A stretch of DNA of 64,000 nucleotides, taken from positions 1,612,001 to 1,676,000 of the forward strand of contig NZ_CP119546.1 of the NCBI RefSeq assembly GCF_029277985.1. The letters run 5' to 3'. The translations under genes and the position numbers were made by a program. Positions 52,348-62,781 of this stretch are shown in pieces. The notes beneath the pieces were generated by a model. The model was not told the origin of the DNA, searched no databases, and saw nothing but the letters and a program-made list of their open reading frames with translations. The DNA comes from Providencia stuartii (GTDB lineage: Bacteria; Pseudomonadota; Gammaproteobacteria; Enterobacterales; Enterobacteriaceae). Position 1 is the stretch's first letter. Each line of letters opens with the position of its first letter.

Positions 52348-53601
52348 ATGTTAAAGCGTGAAATGAATATTGCAGATTATGATCCACAACTGTGGGAAGC
52401 AATGGAGAAAGAAGTTCAACGTCAAGAAGAACATATTGAATTAATTGCTTCAGAAAACTATACCAGTCCACGAGTTATGCAGGCTCAAGGATCTCAGCTA
52501 ACAAATAAATATGCCGAAGGTTATCCGGGTAAGCGTTATTATGGTGGGTGTGAGTATGTTGACGTGGTTGAGCAGCTAGCAATCGACCGTGCAAAAGCGC
52601 TGTTTGGTGCAGACTATGCAAACGTACAGCCTCACTCAGGTTCACAGGCTAACGCAGCTGTTTATATGGCGTTACTGCAACCCGGTGATACCGTATTAGG
52701 TATGAACTTGGCGCACGGTGGTCACTTAACGCATGGCTCACCAGTTAACTTCTCCGGTAAGCTGTATAACATCGTTCCTTATGGTATCGATGAAAGCGGT
52801 AAAATCGACTATGAAGACATCAAAGCACAAGCTCAGAAACATAAGCCAAAAATGATCATCGGTGGTTTCTCTGCTTATTCAGGCATTGTTGATTGGGCTA
52901 AAATGCGTGAAATCGCAGATAGCATCAATGCTTACCTATTTGTTGATATGGCTCACGTAGCGGGTCTAATTGCAGCAGGTGTGTATCCTAACCCTGTTCC
53001 TCATGCACACATCGTAACGACAACAACACACAAAACCTTGGCGGGTCCACGTGGTGGCTTAATCTTAGCGAAGGGTGGTGATGAAGAGCTGTATAAAAAA
53101 CTAAACTCCGCAGTATTCCCTGGTTCTCAAGGTGGTCCGCTAATGCATGTGATTGCGGGTAAAGCGGTAGCACTGAAAGAAGCGATGGAGCCTGAATTTA
53201 AAACGTATCAACAGCAAGTTGCTAAAAATGCGAAGGCAATGGTAGAAATTTTCCAGCAACGCGGCTATAAAGTAGTGTCTGGCGGTACTGAAAATCACCT
53301 ATTCTTAGTTGATTTGGTTGATAAAGATATCACAGGTAAAGATGCAGACGCAGCATTGGGTCGTGCGAATATCACGGTGAACAAAAACAGTGTTCCTAAC
53401 GATCCTAAGAGTCCATTTGTTACCTCTGGTATTCGTGTAGGTACACCAGCCATTACGCGCCGTGGTTTTAATGAAGCGGATGCGCGTGAGCTGGCGGGCT
53501 GGATGTGTGATGTTCTGGATAACCTCAATGATGAAGCGACCATTGAAAGTACCAAACAAAAAGTATTGAATATTTGCGCAAAATACCCAGTTTACGCATA
53601 A
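52348..53601 (+). CDS. glyA: Serine hydroxymethyltransferase
   Basis: GlyA is a PLP enzyme that converts serine and tetrahydrofolate to glycine and 5,10-methylene-THF, the main source of one-carbon units. It has 417 residues, the same as E. coli. PLP-binding Lys229 lies in [14 protein letters not shown]. Other family motifs are [10 protein letters not shown] and [11 protein letters not shown]. Ribosome site AGGAG. Controlled by the PurR site upstream, ended by a strong terminator. Confidence 0.97.
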   Translation: MLKREMNIADYDPQLWEAMEKEVQRQEEHIELIASENYTSPRVMQAQGSQLTNKYAEGYPGKRYYGGCEYVDVVEQLAIDRAKALFGADYANVQPHSGSQANAAVYMALLQPGDTVLGMNLAHGGHLTHGSPVNFSGKLYNIVPYGIDESGKIDYEDIKAQAQKHKPKMIIGGFSAYSGIVDWAKMREIADSINAYLFVDMAHVAGLIAAGVYPNPVPHAHIVTTTTHKTLAGPRGGLILAKGGDEELYKKLNSAVFPGSQGGPLMHVIAGKAVALKEAMEPEFKTYQQQVAKNAKAMVEIFQQRGYKVVSGGTENHLFLVDLVDKDITGKDADAALGRANITVNKNSVPNDPKSPFVTSGIRVGTPAITRRGFNEADARELAGWMCDVLDNLNDEATIESTKQKVLNICAKYPVYA

Positions 53602-53623
53602 AATTAAATTAATTTAATTTTTT

Positions 53624-53660
53624 AAACCCGCTTCTACACGTTGGTAAAAGCGGGTTTTTT
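53624..53660 (+). terminator. glyA terminator
   Basis: AAACCCGCTT pairs with AAGCGGGTTT around a 14-base loop, followed by more T. It lies just before the hcaT ribosome site. Confidence 0.85.
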
Positions 53661-53681
53661 GCATTGAAAAAAGGAGGAATA

Positions 53682-54833
53682 ATGGTAATCCCATCAACTC
53701 GCTGGCTGGCGATTGATTATTTTACCTATTTTTTCGCTTACAGTATTTTTCTACCATTCTGGCCTATATGGTTACAGGGGGAGGGAATTGATGCTGAAAT
53801 GAGCGGGATACTGTTGGGGGTTGGACTCGCTGCACGTTTCCTTGGTGCAATGTTCATTACACCGATGGTAAAGGATCCATCAAGCCTCATTAATGCATTA
53901 AGAATATTGGCGGCATTATCGTTGTTATTCTCTGTCGCTTTTGCGTTTGGCTCCCATTGGGCATGGCTATTTTTTGTCATGGTTGGATTTAATTTATTTT
54001 TTGCACCATTGGTGCCACTCGGTGACTCATTAGCGGGAACATGGCAAAAACAATTTCCATTCGATTATGGACAAATTAGGCTTTGGGGCTCCATTGCTTT
54101 TATTATTGGCTCGATAGTTATGGGCTATTTTGCTGATATATTAGGTCATAAATCAATTATGGCGGCCTTAATTATTAGCTGCTTAGCGTTATTACTCACG
54201 ACGATGTTAAAACCCGCCATCATGCCTAAAGGCGCCCCGATGGTTGCAAATGAAGATAAGGTGTCTTTTAAGCAACTTATTGCCGATAAAAATGTCGTTA
54301 AGTTTTTAATTTGCGTCACCTTACTGCAAGGTGCTCACGCAGCATACTATGGTTATGCTTCGTTATTTTGGAAAGAGGCTGGCTACTCAGATGTTGTGAT
54401 AGGTCGATTATGGGCGCTTGGCGTTGTAGCTGAAGTGATTGTTTTTATGTTGAGCAAGAAGTTATTTCGCCGCTGGAGCTCGCGTAACTTACTTTTACTC
54501 TCTGCTGTGAGTGGAATTATCCGTTGGGGACTCATGGGGGCTTTCACTTCATTACCTATTCTCATTATCGTTCAAATATTGCACAGCGGTACTTTCACGG
54601 TATGTCATTTGGCGGCAATGCGTTTTATTAGTGCGCGCAAAGAGAATGAAATTATTCCATTACAAGGTGTTTATTCGGCATTAGCCACGGGGGGAGGGTT
54701 AGCGATTATCACTGTCATGGTGGGGGCTATTTATGAACGGGTTCCCGATCAGCATGGCATTGTCTTTTATTTAATGGCTCTTTTGGCAATTCCAGCTTTG
54801 TTTATACGACCAAAAATCGCTGCACACTCATAG
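53682..54833 (+). CDS. hcaT: MFS transporter, HcaT-like (putative 3-phenylpropionate transporter)
   Basis: The protein has 383 residues from ATG 53682, which follows a perfect AGGAGG; the frame is open six codons upstream. About 12 transmembrane segments are seen. The start WLAIDYFTYFFAYSIFLPFW and the motif GDSLAGTWQKQFPFDYGQIRLWGSI match the phenyl propionate permease family; E. coli HcaT has 379 residues. No hca catabolic genes are nearby, and in E. coli too it is separate from the hca dioxygenase operon, so the real substrate is not certain. Confidence 0.82.
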   Translation: MVIPSTRWLAIDYFTYFFAYSIFLPFWPIWLQGEGIDAEMSGILLGVGLAARFLGAMFITPMVKDPSSLINALRILAALSLLFSVAFAFGSHWAWLFFVMVGFNLFFAPLVPLGDSLAGTWQKQFPFDYGQIRLWGSIAFIIGSIVMGYFADILGHKSIMAALIISCLALLLTTMLKPAIMPKGAPMVANEDKVSFKQLIADKNVVKFLICVTLLQGAHAAYYGYASLFWKEAGYSDVVIGRLWALGVVAEVIVFMLSKKLFRRWSSRNLLLLSAVSGIIRWGLMGAFTSLPILIIVQILHSGTFTVCHLAAMRFISARKENEIIPLQGVYSALATGGGLAIITVMVGAIYERVPDQHGIVFYLMALLAIPALFIRPKIAAHS

Positions 54834-55027
54834 AATCATACACTTAGGTATATTCGAGCCATATTGATAACAGAATATACTGTGATGAGAAAGTATCTGT
54901 GCATGAACTCACTGCTCAGGATGCTAGGGCCATTATACCGTCGACTAATCAACACGAGTGCGATTTGGGGATGATGAGAGGAAAGGCAAGAAAATAGTGA
55001 GTATGACTTTAGACTTTGTCATAAATG

Positions 55028-55058
55028 AAAGACGTTGAGCGATGCTCAACGTCTTTTT
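55028..55058. terminator. Terminator between hcaT and suhB (both directions)
   Basis: AAAGACGTTGAGC pairs with GCTCAACGTCTTT around a GAT loop, flanked by A on one side and T on the other. It is about 195 bases after hcaT and 22 after suhB, so it likely serves both. The stretch 54834-55027 has no gene. Confidence 0.8.
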
Positions 55059-55079
55059 CATCATGATACGACAACGCGA

Positions 55080-55883
55080 TCAACGTTTTAATGCTTCTGA
55101 CAGCTCTTCACGCATAACAGACAAAATATCTTTCACGATGCGTGGGCTACCCGCAACAATGTTACCTGAAGCTAAATAGTTATGGTTACCTACGAAGTCA
55201 GTCATGATGCCGCCTGCTTCACGCATAATTAGCTCACCACCCAAGAAATCCCAAGGTTTCAAACCAATTTCATAGTAGGCATCAACACGGCCAGCGGCGA
55301 CATAGCATAAGTCTAAGGCTGCTGAACCTGTACGGCGGAAGTCAGCACAGCTATCAAACATTTTGCTCATGATATTCATGAACACAACGGAATGTTGTTT
55401 TTGTTTGAAAGGGAAACCAGTAGCAACGATTGCCCCATCTAATTCGCGAGCATCAGCACCACGCAGACGATAACCGTTTAATTGTGCACCTTGGCCACGA
55501 ACAGCGCTAAATAACTCATTACGCATTGGATCGTAAACCACTGCAACTTCAGTACGGCCTTTAACACGAACAGCGATAGATACAGAAAAATGTGGGAAGC
55601 GTTTGGTGAAGTTTGTCGTACCATCCAGTGGATCAATTACCCATTGAATATCATCTTCTTTACCGAGTAATTCACCACTCTCTTCAGTAATGATGGTGTG
55701 CTCTGGGTATGATTTACGGATGATCTCGATAATGAAATGTTCAGCTTCACGATCGACATTGGTAACGAAGTCATTGGAACCTTTTTGTGAAATCTGGACA
55801 TTGTCAGGCGTTTCATAGCTTTTAGCTATATGATTACCAGCCTTACGTGCTGCACGTATGGCGATATTAAGCATCGGATGCAT
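55080..55883 (-). CDS. suhB: Inositol-1-monophosphatase / Nus factor SuhB
   Basis: The protein has 267 residues from the ATG at 55883 (E. coli 267); the frame runs 26 codons further upstream, but MHPMLNIAIRAARKAGN is the conserved start. Metal site motifs are TEESGE, IDPLDGTTNF and a C-terminal WDFLGGELIMREAGG. Besides hydrolysing inositol phosphates, SuhB is part of the boxA-dependent antitermination complex on rRNA. That is relevant because the phage-derived element in this window carries a perfect rRNA-type boxA. Confidence 0.95.
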   Translation of the reverse strand: MHPMLNIAIRAARKAGNHIAKSYETPDNVQISQKGSNDFVTNVDREAEHFIIEIIRKSYPEHTIITEESGELLGKEDDIQWVIDPLDGTTNFTKRFPHFSVSIAVRVKGRTEVAVVYDPMRNELFSAVRGQGAQLNGYRLRGADARELDGAIVATGFPFKQKQHSVVFMNIMSKMFDSCADFRRTGSAALDLCYVAAGRVDAYYEIGLKPWDFLGGELIMREAGGIMTDFVGNHNYLASGNIVAGSPRIVKDILSVMREELSEALKR

Positions 55884-56007
55884 GGGCTTTTTCCACTGGA
55901 ATGTTAAAGAACGAAAAACATTGAGTGGGCGGATTATATAGATGTTCGTCACAATAAGCAATTTTGTGTTAAACTCTTGCGATTATTTTTTGAAAAACGA
56001 CTAAATC

Positions 56008-56739
56008 ATGTTAGACAATATCCGCATTATTCTTGTTGAGACCTCACACACAGGCAATATGGGCTCTACAGCCCGCGCTATGAAAACGATGGGGTTATCC
56101 AATCTTTATCTTGTTAATCCTCAAGTACAACCTGATTCACATGCCATTGCGCTCTCTGCGGGGGCCAGTGATGTCATTGGCCAGGCAACAATTGTCAATT
56201 CGTTAGATGAAGCATTAGAAGGGTGTCAGTTAGTGATTGGCACTAGTGCACGCTCACGGACACTCTCTTGGCCGATGGTTGCGCCACGTGAATGTGGAGA
56301 AAAATCAGTTGAGCAAGCGAAAACGGCGCCTGTTGCCATTATTTTTGGTCGTGAGCGTATCGGGTTGACCAATGAAGAATTGCAGAAATGTCAGTACCAT
56401 CTCTATATTCCAACCAACCCCGAATACGGTTCTCTCAATCTGGCGATGGCAGTGCAGTTAGTCAGTTATGAAATTAGAATGGCATATTTAGCCTTAGATG
56501 AAAAAAATGCGGTTAACTCAGATTCGTCTGAGGTAGAATATCCCCCTGCACAAGATATAGAACGTTTTTATGTGCATCTTGAAAGCGTATTGAATGAGTC
56601 TGGGTTCATTCGTAAGGCACATCCGGGATTAATTATGAATAAATTAAGACGGTTATTTACCCGTGCTCATATTGAAACCCAAGAGCTACATATTTTACGT
56701 GGTATCCTGACGTCGATGGAAAAATGGGCTAAAAAATGA
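56008..56739 (+). CDS. trmJ: tRNA (cytidine/uridine-2'-O-)-methyltransferase TrmJ
   Basis: The protein has 243 residues. The N-terminal SPOUT domain starts [25 protein letters not shown] and has the knot region [17 protein letters not shown] and [15 protein letters not shown]-terminal helical domain aids dimerisation. It methylates the ribose at position 32 of several tRNAs. Divergent from suhB and upstream of iscR, the E. coli arrangement. Confidence 0.95.
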   Translation: MLDNIRIILVETSHTGNMGSTARAMKTMGLSNLYLVNPQVQPDSHAIALSAGASDVIGQATIVNSLDEALEGCQLVIGTSARSRTLSWPMVAPRECGEKSVEQAKTAPVAIIFGRERIGLTNEELQKCQYHLYIPTNPEYGSLNLAMAVQLVSYEIRMAYLALDEKNAVNSDSSEVEYPPAQDIERFYVHLESVLNESGFIRKAHPGLIMNKLRRLFTRAHIETQELHILRGILTSMEKWAKK

Positions 56740-56757
56740 GTGGTTACTCCGTGCAGA

Positions 56758-56815
56758 ATACTTGAGTAAATTAGTCAGGTAAATAGTTGACTAAATTAGT
56801 CGGGAATGTCACAAT
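56758..56815 (+). promoter_or_regulatory. isc promoter with two type 1 IscR sites
   Basis: Two adjacent 25-bp sites (56758-56782 and 56783-56807) match the type 1 IscR consensus (GACT then TAGTC core; the first has GAGT). The promoter is TTGACT at 56787-56792 and CACAAT at 56810-56815, 17 bases apart, lying across the second site. [2Fe-2S]-IscR should repress the operon when clusters are plentiful. Confidence 0.88.
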
Positions 56816-56845
56816 TGGCCTATATTTTACCACGGAGTATATGTT

Positions 56846-57343
56846 ATGAGACTCACTTCCAAAGGACGTTATGCAGTAACGGCGATGCTAGATGTCGCAT
56901 TACACTCTCAGACAGGGCCTGTGCCCCTAGCTGATATTTCTGAGCGTCAGGGAATTTCCCTCTCTTATCTTGAACAGCTTTTCGCTCGCTTACGTAAAAA
57001 CGAGCTCGTGTCGAGTGTTCGTGGTCCAGGTGGTGGTTACCTACTTGGCCGAGATGCCGATCAAATTTTTGTTGCTCAAGTCATTGCTGCGGTTGATGAA
57101 TCTGTTGATGCGACGCGTTGCCAAGGTAACAAAGAAGGTTGCCAAAATGGTGATCGTTGCCTGACTCATGCGCTATGGCGCGATTTAAGTGACAGAATTA
57201 CGAGCTTCCTTAGTAGCATTAGCCTTGATGAGCTGGTTAAGAATCAGGAAGTGATGGATGTTGCCGATAGACAAGATAATGAAAAACGTCGTGCAACATT
57301 AGGTGGACTTTCACCTGAAACAATTATTAATGTCCGTGCTTAA
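56846..57343 (+). CDS. iscR: Iron-sulfur cluster regulator IscR
   Basis: Rrf2-family repressor of 165 residues. A winged helix spans residues 1-65 ([20 protein letters not shown]). [2Fe-2S] ligands are Cys92, Cys99, Cys105 and His108; one extra residue between the first two cysteines shifts the last three by one relative to E. coli. It represses its own operon through the two type 1 sites upstream. Confidence 0.97.
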   Translation: MRLTSKGRYAVTAMLDVALHSQTGPVPLADISERQGISLSYLEQLFARLRKNELVSSVRGPGGGYLLGRDADQIFVAQVIAAVDESVDATRCQGNKEGCQNGDRCLTHALWRDLSDRITSFLSSISLDELVKNQEVMDVADRQDNEKRRATLGGLSPETIINVRA

Positions 57344-57461
57344 TTATACAATATTTTAATAAATTGCAGTTAGATACATAACGTGGTGGCGTTTCAACCA
57401 TTAAGCACCGCAAGTATCATTGGAAAATGAAGACAACGTTGTCTTTTGGAGTAAGTGAGCA

Positions 57462-58676
57462 ATGAAATTACCGATTTATCTTGATTATTCAGCAACAACA
57501 CCGGTAGATCCCCGTGTTGCTGAAAAAATGATGCAATGTCTAACAATGGACGGCATTTTTGGTAACCCCGCTTCGCGTTCCCACCGTTTCGGTTGGCAAG
57601 CAGAAGAGGCCGTTGATATTGCACGTAATCAAATCGCTGAATTGGTGAATGCCGATCCACGCGAAATTGTCTTTACTTCTGGCGCAACAGAATCTGATAA
57701 TTTGGCGATCAAAGGTGCTGCTAATTTCTATCAAAAGAAAGGCAAGCACATTGTTACTTGTAAAACGGAGCATAAAGCCGTTTTAGATACTTGCCGCCAA
57801 TTAGAACGCGAAGGTTTTGAGGTGACATACCTCGCTCCGCAAAAAAATGGTTTGATTGATCTGAAAGAGCTAGAAGCTGCTTTACGTGACGACACCATTC
57901 TTGTTTCTATTATGCATGTGAATAATGAAATCGGTGTTGTACAAGATATCGCGGCTATTGGTGAAATGTGCCGTAGTCGCAACATTATTTTCCATGTCGA
58001 TGCAACTCAAAGTGTCGGAAAACTGCCTATCGACTTATCAGCTCTGAAAGTTGATTTGATGTCATTCTCTGCACATAAACTGTACGGCCCTATGGGGATC
58101 GGTGCTCTTTATGTACGTCGTAAACCACGTGTTCGCCTTGAAGCTCAACAGCATGGTGGTGGTCATGAGCGCGGTATGCGTTCAGGTACATTGCCTGTTC
58201 ACCAAATCGTCGGTATGGGTGAAGCTTATCGCATCGCGAAAGAAGAAATGGCCGAGGAATCTGCACGGTTACGTGAATTACGTTTACGCTTGTGGAATGG
58301 GATTAAAGATATTGAAGAAGTGCACCTTAATGGTGACTTAGAGAACGGCGCGCCACATATTCTGAATGTCAGCTTCAACTATGTTGAAGGTGAATCGCTG
58401 ATGATGTCTCTCAAAGATTTGGCTGTATCTTCAGGTTCTGCATGTACCTCTGCAAGCCTTGAACCTTCTTATGTTTTACGTGCACTGGGAATGAATGATG
58501 AACTTGCACATAGTTCAATTCGTTTTTCTTTAGGGCGCTTTACAACAGAAGAAGAAATTGACTATGCAATCAAACAGATTCATGGCGCAATTGGCCACTT
58601 ACGTGAACTGTCTCCTTTATGGGAAATGTTCAAAGACGGCGTAGATCTTAACAGCATCGAATGGTCTCACCATTAA
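57462..58676 (+). CDS. iscS: Cysteine desulfurase IscS
   Basis: PLP enzyme of 404 residues, as in E. coli. It takes sulfur from cysteine and passes it to IscU, TusA and ThiI. PLP Lys206 lies in [12 protein letters not shown] and the active loop Cys (about residue 328) in [14 protein letters not shown]. The 118-base space after iscR is where RyhB pairs in E. coli; I cannot verify a pairing site here. Ribosome site GGAG. Confidence 0.98.
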   Translation: MKLPIYLDYSATTPVDPRVAEKMMQCLTMDGIFGNPASRSHRFGWQAEEAVDIARNQIAELVNADPREIVFTSGATESDNLAIKGAANFYQKKGKHIVTCKTEHKAVLDTCRQLEREGFEVTYLAPQKNGLIDLKELEAALRDDTILVSIMHVNNEIGVVQDIAAIGEMCRSRNIIFHVDATQSVGKLPIDLSALKVDLMSFSAHKLYGPMGIGALYVRRKPRVRLEAQQHGGGHERGMRSGTLPVHQIVGMGEAYRIAKEEMAEESARLRELRLRLWNGIKDIEEVHLNGDLENGAPHILNVSFNYVEGESLMMSLKDLAVSSGSACTSASLEPSYVLRALGMNDELAHSSIRFSLGRFTTEEEIDYAIKQIHGAIGHLRELSPLWEMFKDGVDLNSIEWSHH

Positions 58677-58700
58677 TCAGACAGTTTCAGGAGCTTAAAA

Positions 58701-59087
58701 ATGGCATATAGCGAAAAAGTAATCGATCATTATGAAAATCCACGTAATGTGGGTTCATTTGATAATAGCGATCCAAGTGTGGGTAGCGGTATGGTTGGTG
58801 CGCCTGCTTGTGGTGACGTGATGAAACTGCAAATTAAAGTCAATGATGATGGCATCATTGAAGATGCACGTTTCAAAACCTACGGTTGTGGTTCAGCCAT
58901 CGCTTCAAGCTCACTCGTGACTGAGTGGATGAAGGGCAAAAGCCTAGACGAAGCAGAAGCGATTAAAAATACCGCTATCGCGGAAGAGTTAGAATTGCCA
59001 CCAGTGAAAATTCACTGCTCAATTCTAGCGGAAGATGCAATTAAAGCAGCCATTGCGGATTATAAAAGCAAACGCCAAGGCAAATAA
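58701..59087 (+). CDS. iscU: Iron-sulfur cluster scaffold IscU
   Basis: Scaffold of 128 residues on which [2Fe-2S] clusters are built. Ligand cysteines are in GAPACGDVM (Cys37), YGCGSAIASSS (Cys63) and KIHCSILAEDAI (Cys106). The LPPVK motif that HscA recognises precedes the last cysteine. Ribosome site AGGAG, 24 bases after iscS. The following 150-base gap to iscA holds no gene. Confidence 0.98.
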   Translation: MAYSEKVIDHYENPRNVGSFDNSDPSVGSGMVGAPACGDVMKLQIKVNDDGIIEDARFKTYGCGSAIASSSLVTEWMKGKSLDEAEAIKNTAIAEELELPPVKIHCSILAEDAIKAAIADYKSKRQGK

Positions 59088-59237
59088 TGCTTAAATTCCG
59101 GCCTCTAGGTTGTAGAAACATAGATAAATAAAATCTGTGCGACAGAACCATTGGTCGGTATAATAATGATGATTTTGAAGGCGGATGCTGCGATTAAGTG
59201 GGTATCTGCCTTGTTTGTTTCTATAGTGAGGTTCGCA

Positions 59238-59561
59238 ATGTCTATTTCTCTAACAGAAAGTGCTGCGCAACGTATTCAAGCTTTTCTTGCAAGCCGTGGT
59301 AAAGGCGAAGGTTTACGCCTTGGTGTGAGAACATCCGGTTGTTCAGGAATGGCTTATATTCTCGAATTTGCAGATATTATCAATGAAGAAGACACTGTGT
59401 TCGAAGATAAGGGTGTCAAAGTGATCGTTGATGGCAAAAGTATCGTCTATTTAGATGGCACTGAGCTGGATTTTGTCAAAGAAGGTTTAAACGAAGGCTT
59501 TAAATTTAATAACCCTAATGTCAGCAGTGAATGCGGCTGTGGGGAAAGCTTTCACGTATAA
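59238..59561 (+). CDS. iscA: Iron-sulfur cluster assembly protein IscA
   Basis: A-type carrier of 107 residues with three conserved cysteines: TSGCSGMAY (Cys35) and ECGCGESF (Cys99, Cys101). The frame extends 29 codons upstream, but ATG 59238 (GAGG upstream) gives the E. coli-like start [17 protein letters not shown]. It receives clusters from IscU for delivery, mainly to [4Fe-4S] proteins. Confidence 0.97.
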   Translation: MSISLTESAAQRIQAFLASRGKGEGLRLGVRTSGCSGMAYILEFADIINEEDTVFEDKGVKVIVDGKSIVYLDGTELDFVKEGLNEGFKFNNPNVSSECGCGESFHV

Positions 59562-59668
59562 CGTCTTTCTATAGACAATATTCTTAACCAATGCGCTTTT
59601 CGTGAGCTACACGATAGGTAGGTGCTGTTAAACGACATTGGTATTCTAGTTCGAGAAACTAAGCACTT

Positions 59669-60190
59669 ATGGATTATTTTACTCTTTTTGGGTTAACACC
59701 CAGCTATGCGATAGACAATGAACAACTAGCTCAATGTTTTCAATCGCTACAGCGTCAATATCATCCAGATCGCTTTGCAACCTGTACTGAACAGGAAAAA
59801 ATGCAAGCGCTTCAGCAGGCTGCAACCATAAATGCGGCTTACCAAGCCCTTCGTCATCCACTAAAACGTGCAGAATATCTGTTGTTATTACAAGGTATTG
59901 ATATTAATAACGAACAACATACTATGCATGATACTGCATTTTTAATGGAACAACTTGAGCTACGCGAAGAACTAGACAATATCGAGCGCCACAGTGAGGC
60001 GAACGATTTACTCACTGAGTTTATGGCTAAAGTAAAACAGATGCAAAAAACGCGCTCTCTTGTGATGGTTGAACAACTTGATCGTGAGCAGTGGGAACAG
60101 GCGGCTGACACAGTACGAAAATTACGTTTTCTCGATAAACTGCAACAACAGGCAGAACAGCTCGAAGAACGTTTACTGGATGATTTTTAA
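59669..60190 (+). CDS. hscB: Co-chaperone HscB
   Basis: J-type co-chaperone of 173 residues. The N-terminal J-domain has HPD in [12 protein letters not shown]; the C-terminal part is a three-helix bundle that binds IscU. It stimulates HscA ATPase and presents IscU. Twelve bases separate it from hscA. Confidence 0.96.
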   Translation: MDYFTLFGLTPSYAIDNEQLAQCFQSLQRQYHPDRFATCTEQEKMQALQQAATINAAYQALRHPLKRAEYLLLLQGIDINNEQHTMHDTAFLMEQLELREELDNIERHSEANDLLTEFMAKVKQMQKTRSLVMVEQLDREQWEQAADTVRKLRFLDKLQQQAEQLEERLLDDF

Positions 60191-60201
60191 GAGAAACGAT
60201 T

Positions 60202-62052
60202 ATGGCTTTACTGCAAATCAGCGAACCGGGTATGACGGCTGCACCTCACCAACGTAAGTTAGCAGCGGGTATTGATCTCGGCACAACTCACTCTTTGATA
60301 GCGACTGTGCGTAGCGGTGAGGCGGCGGCTTTGCCTGATCACGAAGGACGCTATTTATTACCTTCTGTTGTTAATTATCAGGCTGATAATAAACAGGTCG
60401 GCTGGGCAGCGAAACAATTAGCTGAACGCGATCCTGTAAATACCATCATCTCCGTCAAACGGATGGTGGGGCGTTCATTGGCCGATATTCAACAGCGTTA
60501 TCCTGAGCTACCTTATAATTTTACGGCAAGTGAAAATGGTTTACCGTTTATTCAAACCGCTGCGGGGCAAGTTGATCCGATTCAAGTCTCTGCTGACATT
60601 TTAAAAACGCTAGCGAAGAGGGCAGAAGCAACGTTGGGGGGGGAAATGGACGGTGTGGTGATCACTGTTCCTGCTTACTTTGATGATGCTCAGCGCCAAG
60701 GTACAAAGGATGCAGCCCGTCTTGCGGGATTGCATGTCCTGCGTTTGTTAAATGAGCCTACGGCTGCCGCTATTGCTTATGGTCTTGATTCAGGACAAGA
60801 AGGGGTTATTGCCGTTTATGATTTAGGCGGAGGAACATTTGACGTTTCTATCTTACGCCTGAGTCGTGGTGTTTTTGAAGTGTTAGCGACAGGTGGCGAC
60901 ACAGCCTTGGGTGGTGATGATTTTGACCATGTGTTAGCACAGTGGATTGCAGAGCAAGCAGGCTTAGTCACTCAAGGTAACCACCATTTAACCCGTCAGT
61001 TATTAAATGTCGCTACAGACGCTAAAATTGCCCTCAGTGAGGCAAATACAGCATCAATTAACTTGCCACAATGGCAAGGTGAAATTCAACGTGATGTCTT
61101 TGAGCAACTGATCCAAAACCACGTAAAACGTACACTGATGGCGTGTCGTCGTGCCTTGAAAGATGCACAAGTAGAGCCAGAAGATGTACTTAATGTGGTG
61201 ATGGTTGGTGGTTCGACGCGTGTGCCTCTCGTCAGAAATAAAGTGGGCGAGTTCTTTGGCAAACAGCCCCTTACCTCGATTGATCCAGATAAAGTGGTTG
61301 CAATAGGAGCGGCTATTCAAGCGGATATTTTGGTCGGAAACAAACCGGATAGCGACATGCTATTATTGGATGTGATCCCTCTATCTCTAGGCCTTGAAAC
61401 AATGGGCGGACTGGTAGAAAAAATTATTCCCCGTAATACCACGATACCTGTAGCACGAGCTCAAGAATTTACCACGTTTAAAGACGGGCAAACGGCGATG
61501 TCGGTTCATGTCGTTCAAGGTGAGCGTGAGATGGTTGCTGATTGTCGTTCATTAGCCCGCTTTACATTACGTGATATTCCTCCGATGCCAGCGGGGGGCG
61601 CACATATTCGTGTCACCTTCCAAGTTGACGCGGATGGTTTATTAAGCGTGAGTGCCATGGAAAAATCGACAGGCGTTGCAGCTTCGATTCAAGTCAAACC
61701 ATCATATGGTCTCACGGATACTGAAATTTCAAGCATGATTAAAGATTCAATGACTAACGCGCAAGATGATCTTAGTGCGCGCCGCTTAGCGGAGCAAAAA
61801 GTTGAAGCTGCAAGAGTCCTTGAAAGTTTGACAAGTGCATTAGCACAAGATGCCAATCTATTGACTCCAGAAGAAGAGTCAGCGATTGATAATGCAGTCA
61901 ATGTTTTAATTGAAGCGGTAGAAGGTACAGACCCTACCGCTATTGAGAATGCCATTAAACAACTGGATAAGCAATCACAGGAGTTTGCTGCGCGTCGAAT
62001 GGATGCTTCTATTCGTCAAGCGTTATCAGGCCAATCTGTGGATGAGATATAA
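60202..62052 (+). CDS. hscA: Hsp70-type chaperone HscA
   Basis: The protein has 616 residues, as in E. coli. The nucleotide-binding domain has [44 protein letters not shown] and [12 protein letters not shown]; the substrate domain follows from about residue 390. It binds the LPPVK motif of IscU and promotes cluster release. Confidence 0.97.
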   Translation: MALLQISEPGMTAAPHQRKLAAGIDLGTTHSLIATVRSGEAAALPDHEGRYLLPSVVNYQADNKQVGWAAKQLAERDPVNTIISVKRMVGRSLADIQQRYPELPYNFTASENGLPFIQTAAGQVDPIQVSADILKTLAKRAEATLGGEMDGVVITVPAYFDDAQRQGTKDAARLAGLHVLRLLNEPTAAAIAYGLDSGQEGVIAVYDLGGGTFDVSILRLSRGVFEVLATGGDTALGGDDFDHVLAQWIAEQAGLVTQGNHHLTRQLLNVATDAKIALSEANTASINLPQWQGEIQRDVFEQLIQNHVKRTLMACRRALKDAQVEPEDVLNVVMVGGSTRVPLVRNKVGEFFGKQPLTSIDPDKVVAIGAAIQADILVGNKPDSDMLLLDVIPLSLGLETMGGLVEKIIPRNTTIPVARAQEFTTFKDGQTAMSVHVVQGEREMVADCRSLARFTLRDIPPMPAGGAHIRVTFQVDADGLLSVSAMEKSTGVAASIQVKPSYGLTDTEISSMIKDSMTNAQDDLSARRLAEQKVEAARVLESLTSALAQDANLLTPEEESAIDNAVNVLIEAVEGTDPTAIENAIKQLDKQSQEFAARRMDASIRQALSGQSVDEI

Positions 62053-62054
62053 TT

Positions 62055-62390
62055 ATGCCTAAAATAGTTTTTTTACCTCATACAGAGTTATGTCCGGAAG
62101 GTGCGGTTGTTGATGCACAACAGGGCGAGTCGATTTTAAATGTTGCATTGCGTTCAGGTATTGAACTTGAGCATGCATGCGAGAAATCATGTGCTTGTAC
62201 TACATGTCATTGTATTGTTCGTGAAGGATTTGATTCCCTAGAAGAAAGCAGTGAATTAGAAGATGACATGCTTGACAAAGCGTGGGGATTAGAGCCAGAA
62301 AGTCGCTTAAGCTGTCAAGCACTCGTTGCTGACGAAGATTTGGTTGTTGAGATCCCAAAATATACAATTAATCACGCTCGTGAACATTGA
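62055..62390 (+). CDS. fdx: [2Fe-2S] ferredoxin of the isc operon
   Basis: Adrenodoxin-type ferredoxin of 111 residues. Cluster ligands are in [15 protein letters not shown] (Cys42, 48, 51) and LSCQAL (Cys87). It supplies electrons for cluster assembly on IscU. It begins 2 bases after hscA. Confidence 0.97.
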   Translation: MPKIVFLPHTELCPEGAVVDAQQGESILNVALRSGIELEHACEKSCACTTCHCIVREGFDSLEESSELEDDMLDKAWGLEPESRLSCQALVADEDLVVEIPKYTINHAREH

Positions 62391-62423
62391 TACTGATACA
62401 ATCAACTGTGTGGGGAAACGAAG

Positions 62424-62624
62424 ATGAGCCTTAAATGGTCTAATAGCCGAGAAATCGGCGAAGCATTGTATGATGCGTATCCGGATTTGGATCCAAAAAC
62501 AGTACGTTTCACAGATATGCACCAATGGATTTGTGAATTAGAAGATTTTGATGATGACCCACAAAAATCTAATGAAAAAATCTTAGAAGCCATTTTGTTA
62601 GTTTGGCTAGATGAGTTTGAATAA
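62424..62624 (+). CDS. iscX: Fe-S assembly protein IscX
   Basis: Small acidic protein of 66 residues, starting [20 protein letters not shown] and with [19 protein letters not shown]. It binds IscS and iron and modulates desulfurase activity. Last gene of the isc operon, before a terminator. Confidence 0.97.
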   Translation: MSLKWSNSREIGEALYDAYPDLDPKTVRFTDMHQWICELEDFDDDPQKSNEKILEAILLVWLDEFE

Positions 62625-62643
62625 TGGCCAAATTGAATCGATG

Positions 62644-62668
62644 AACCGGGCGAACAGTCCGGTTTTTA
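62644..62668 (+). terminator. isc operon terminator
   Basis: AACCGG pairs with CCGGTT around a 9-base loop, followed by TTTATTT. The stem is short, so some read-through into pepB is possible. Confidence 0.7.
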
Positions 62669-62781
62669 TTTATGAGCACTATCTTGATACCTATTTAGCC
62701 TCTAATAAGTTAAGTTACTTTTATCAGCTATAGAAATAGATAAAAGCTGCCTGTAAAAAAACAGATAAAGTGGGAGAAACA

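Noticed and set aside
55884..55961. Longer start for SuhB
   Set aside because: The extra 26 residues are absent from the family and the shorter form has exactly the E. coli length.
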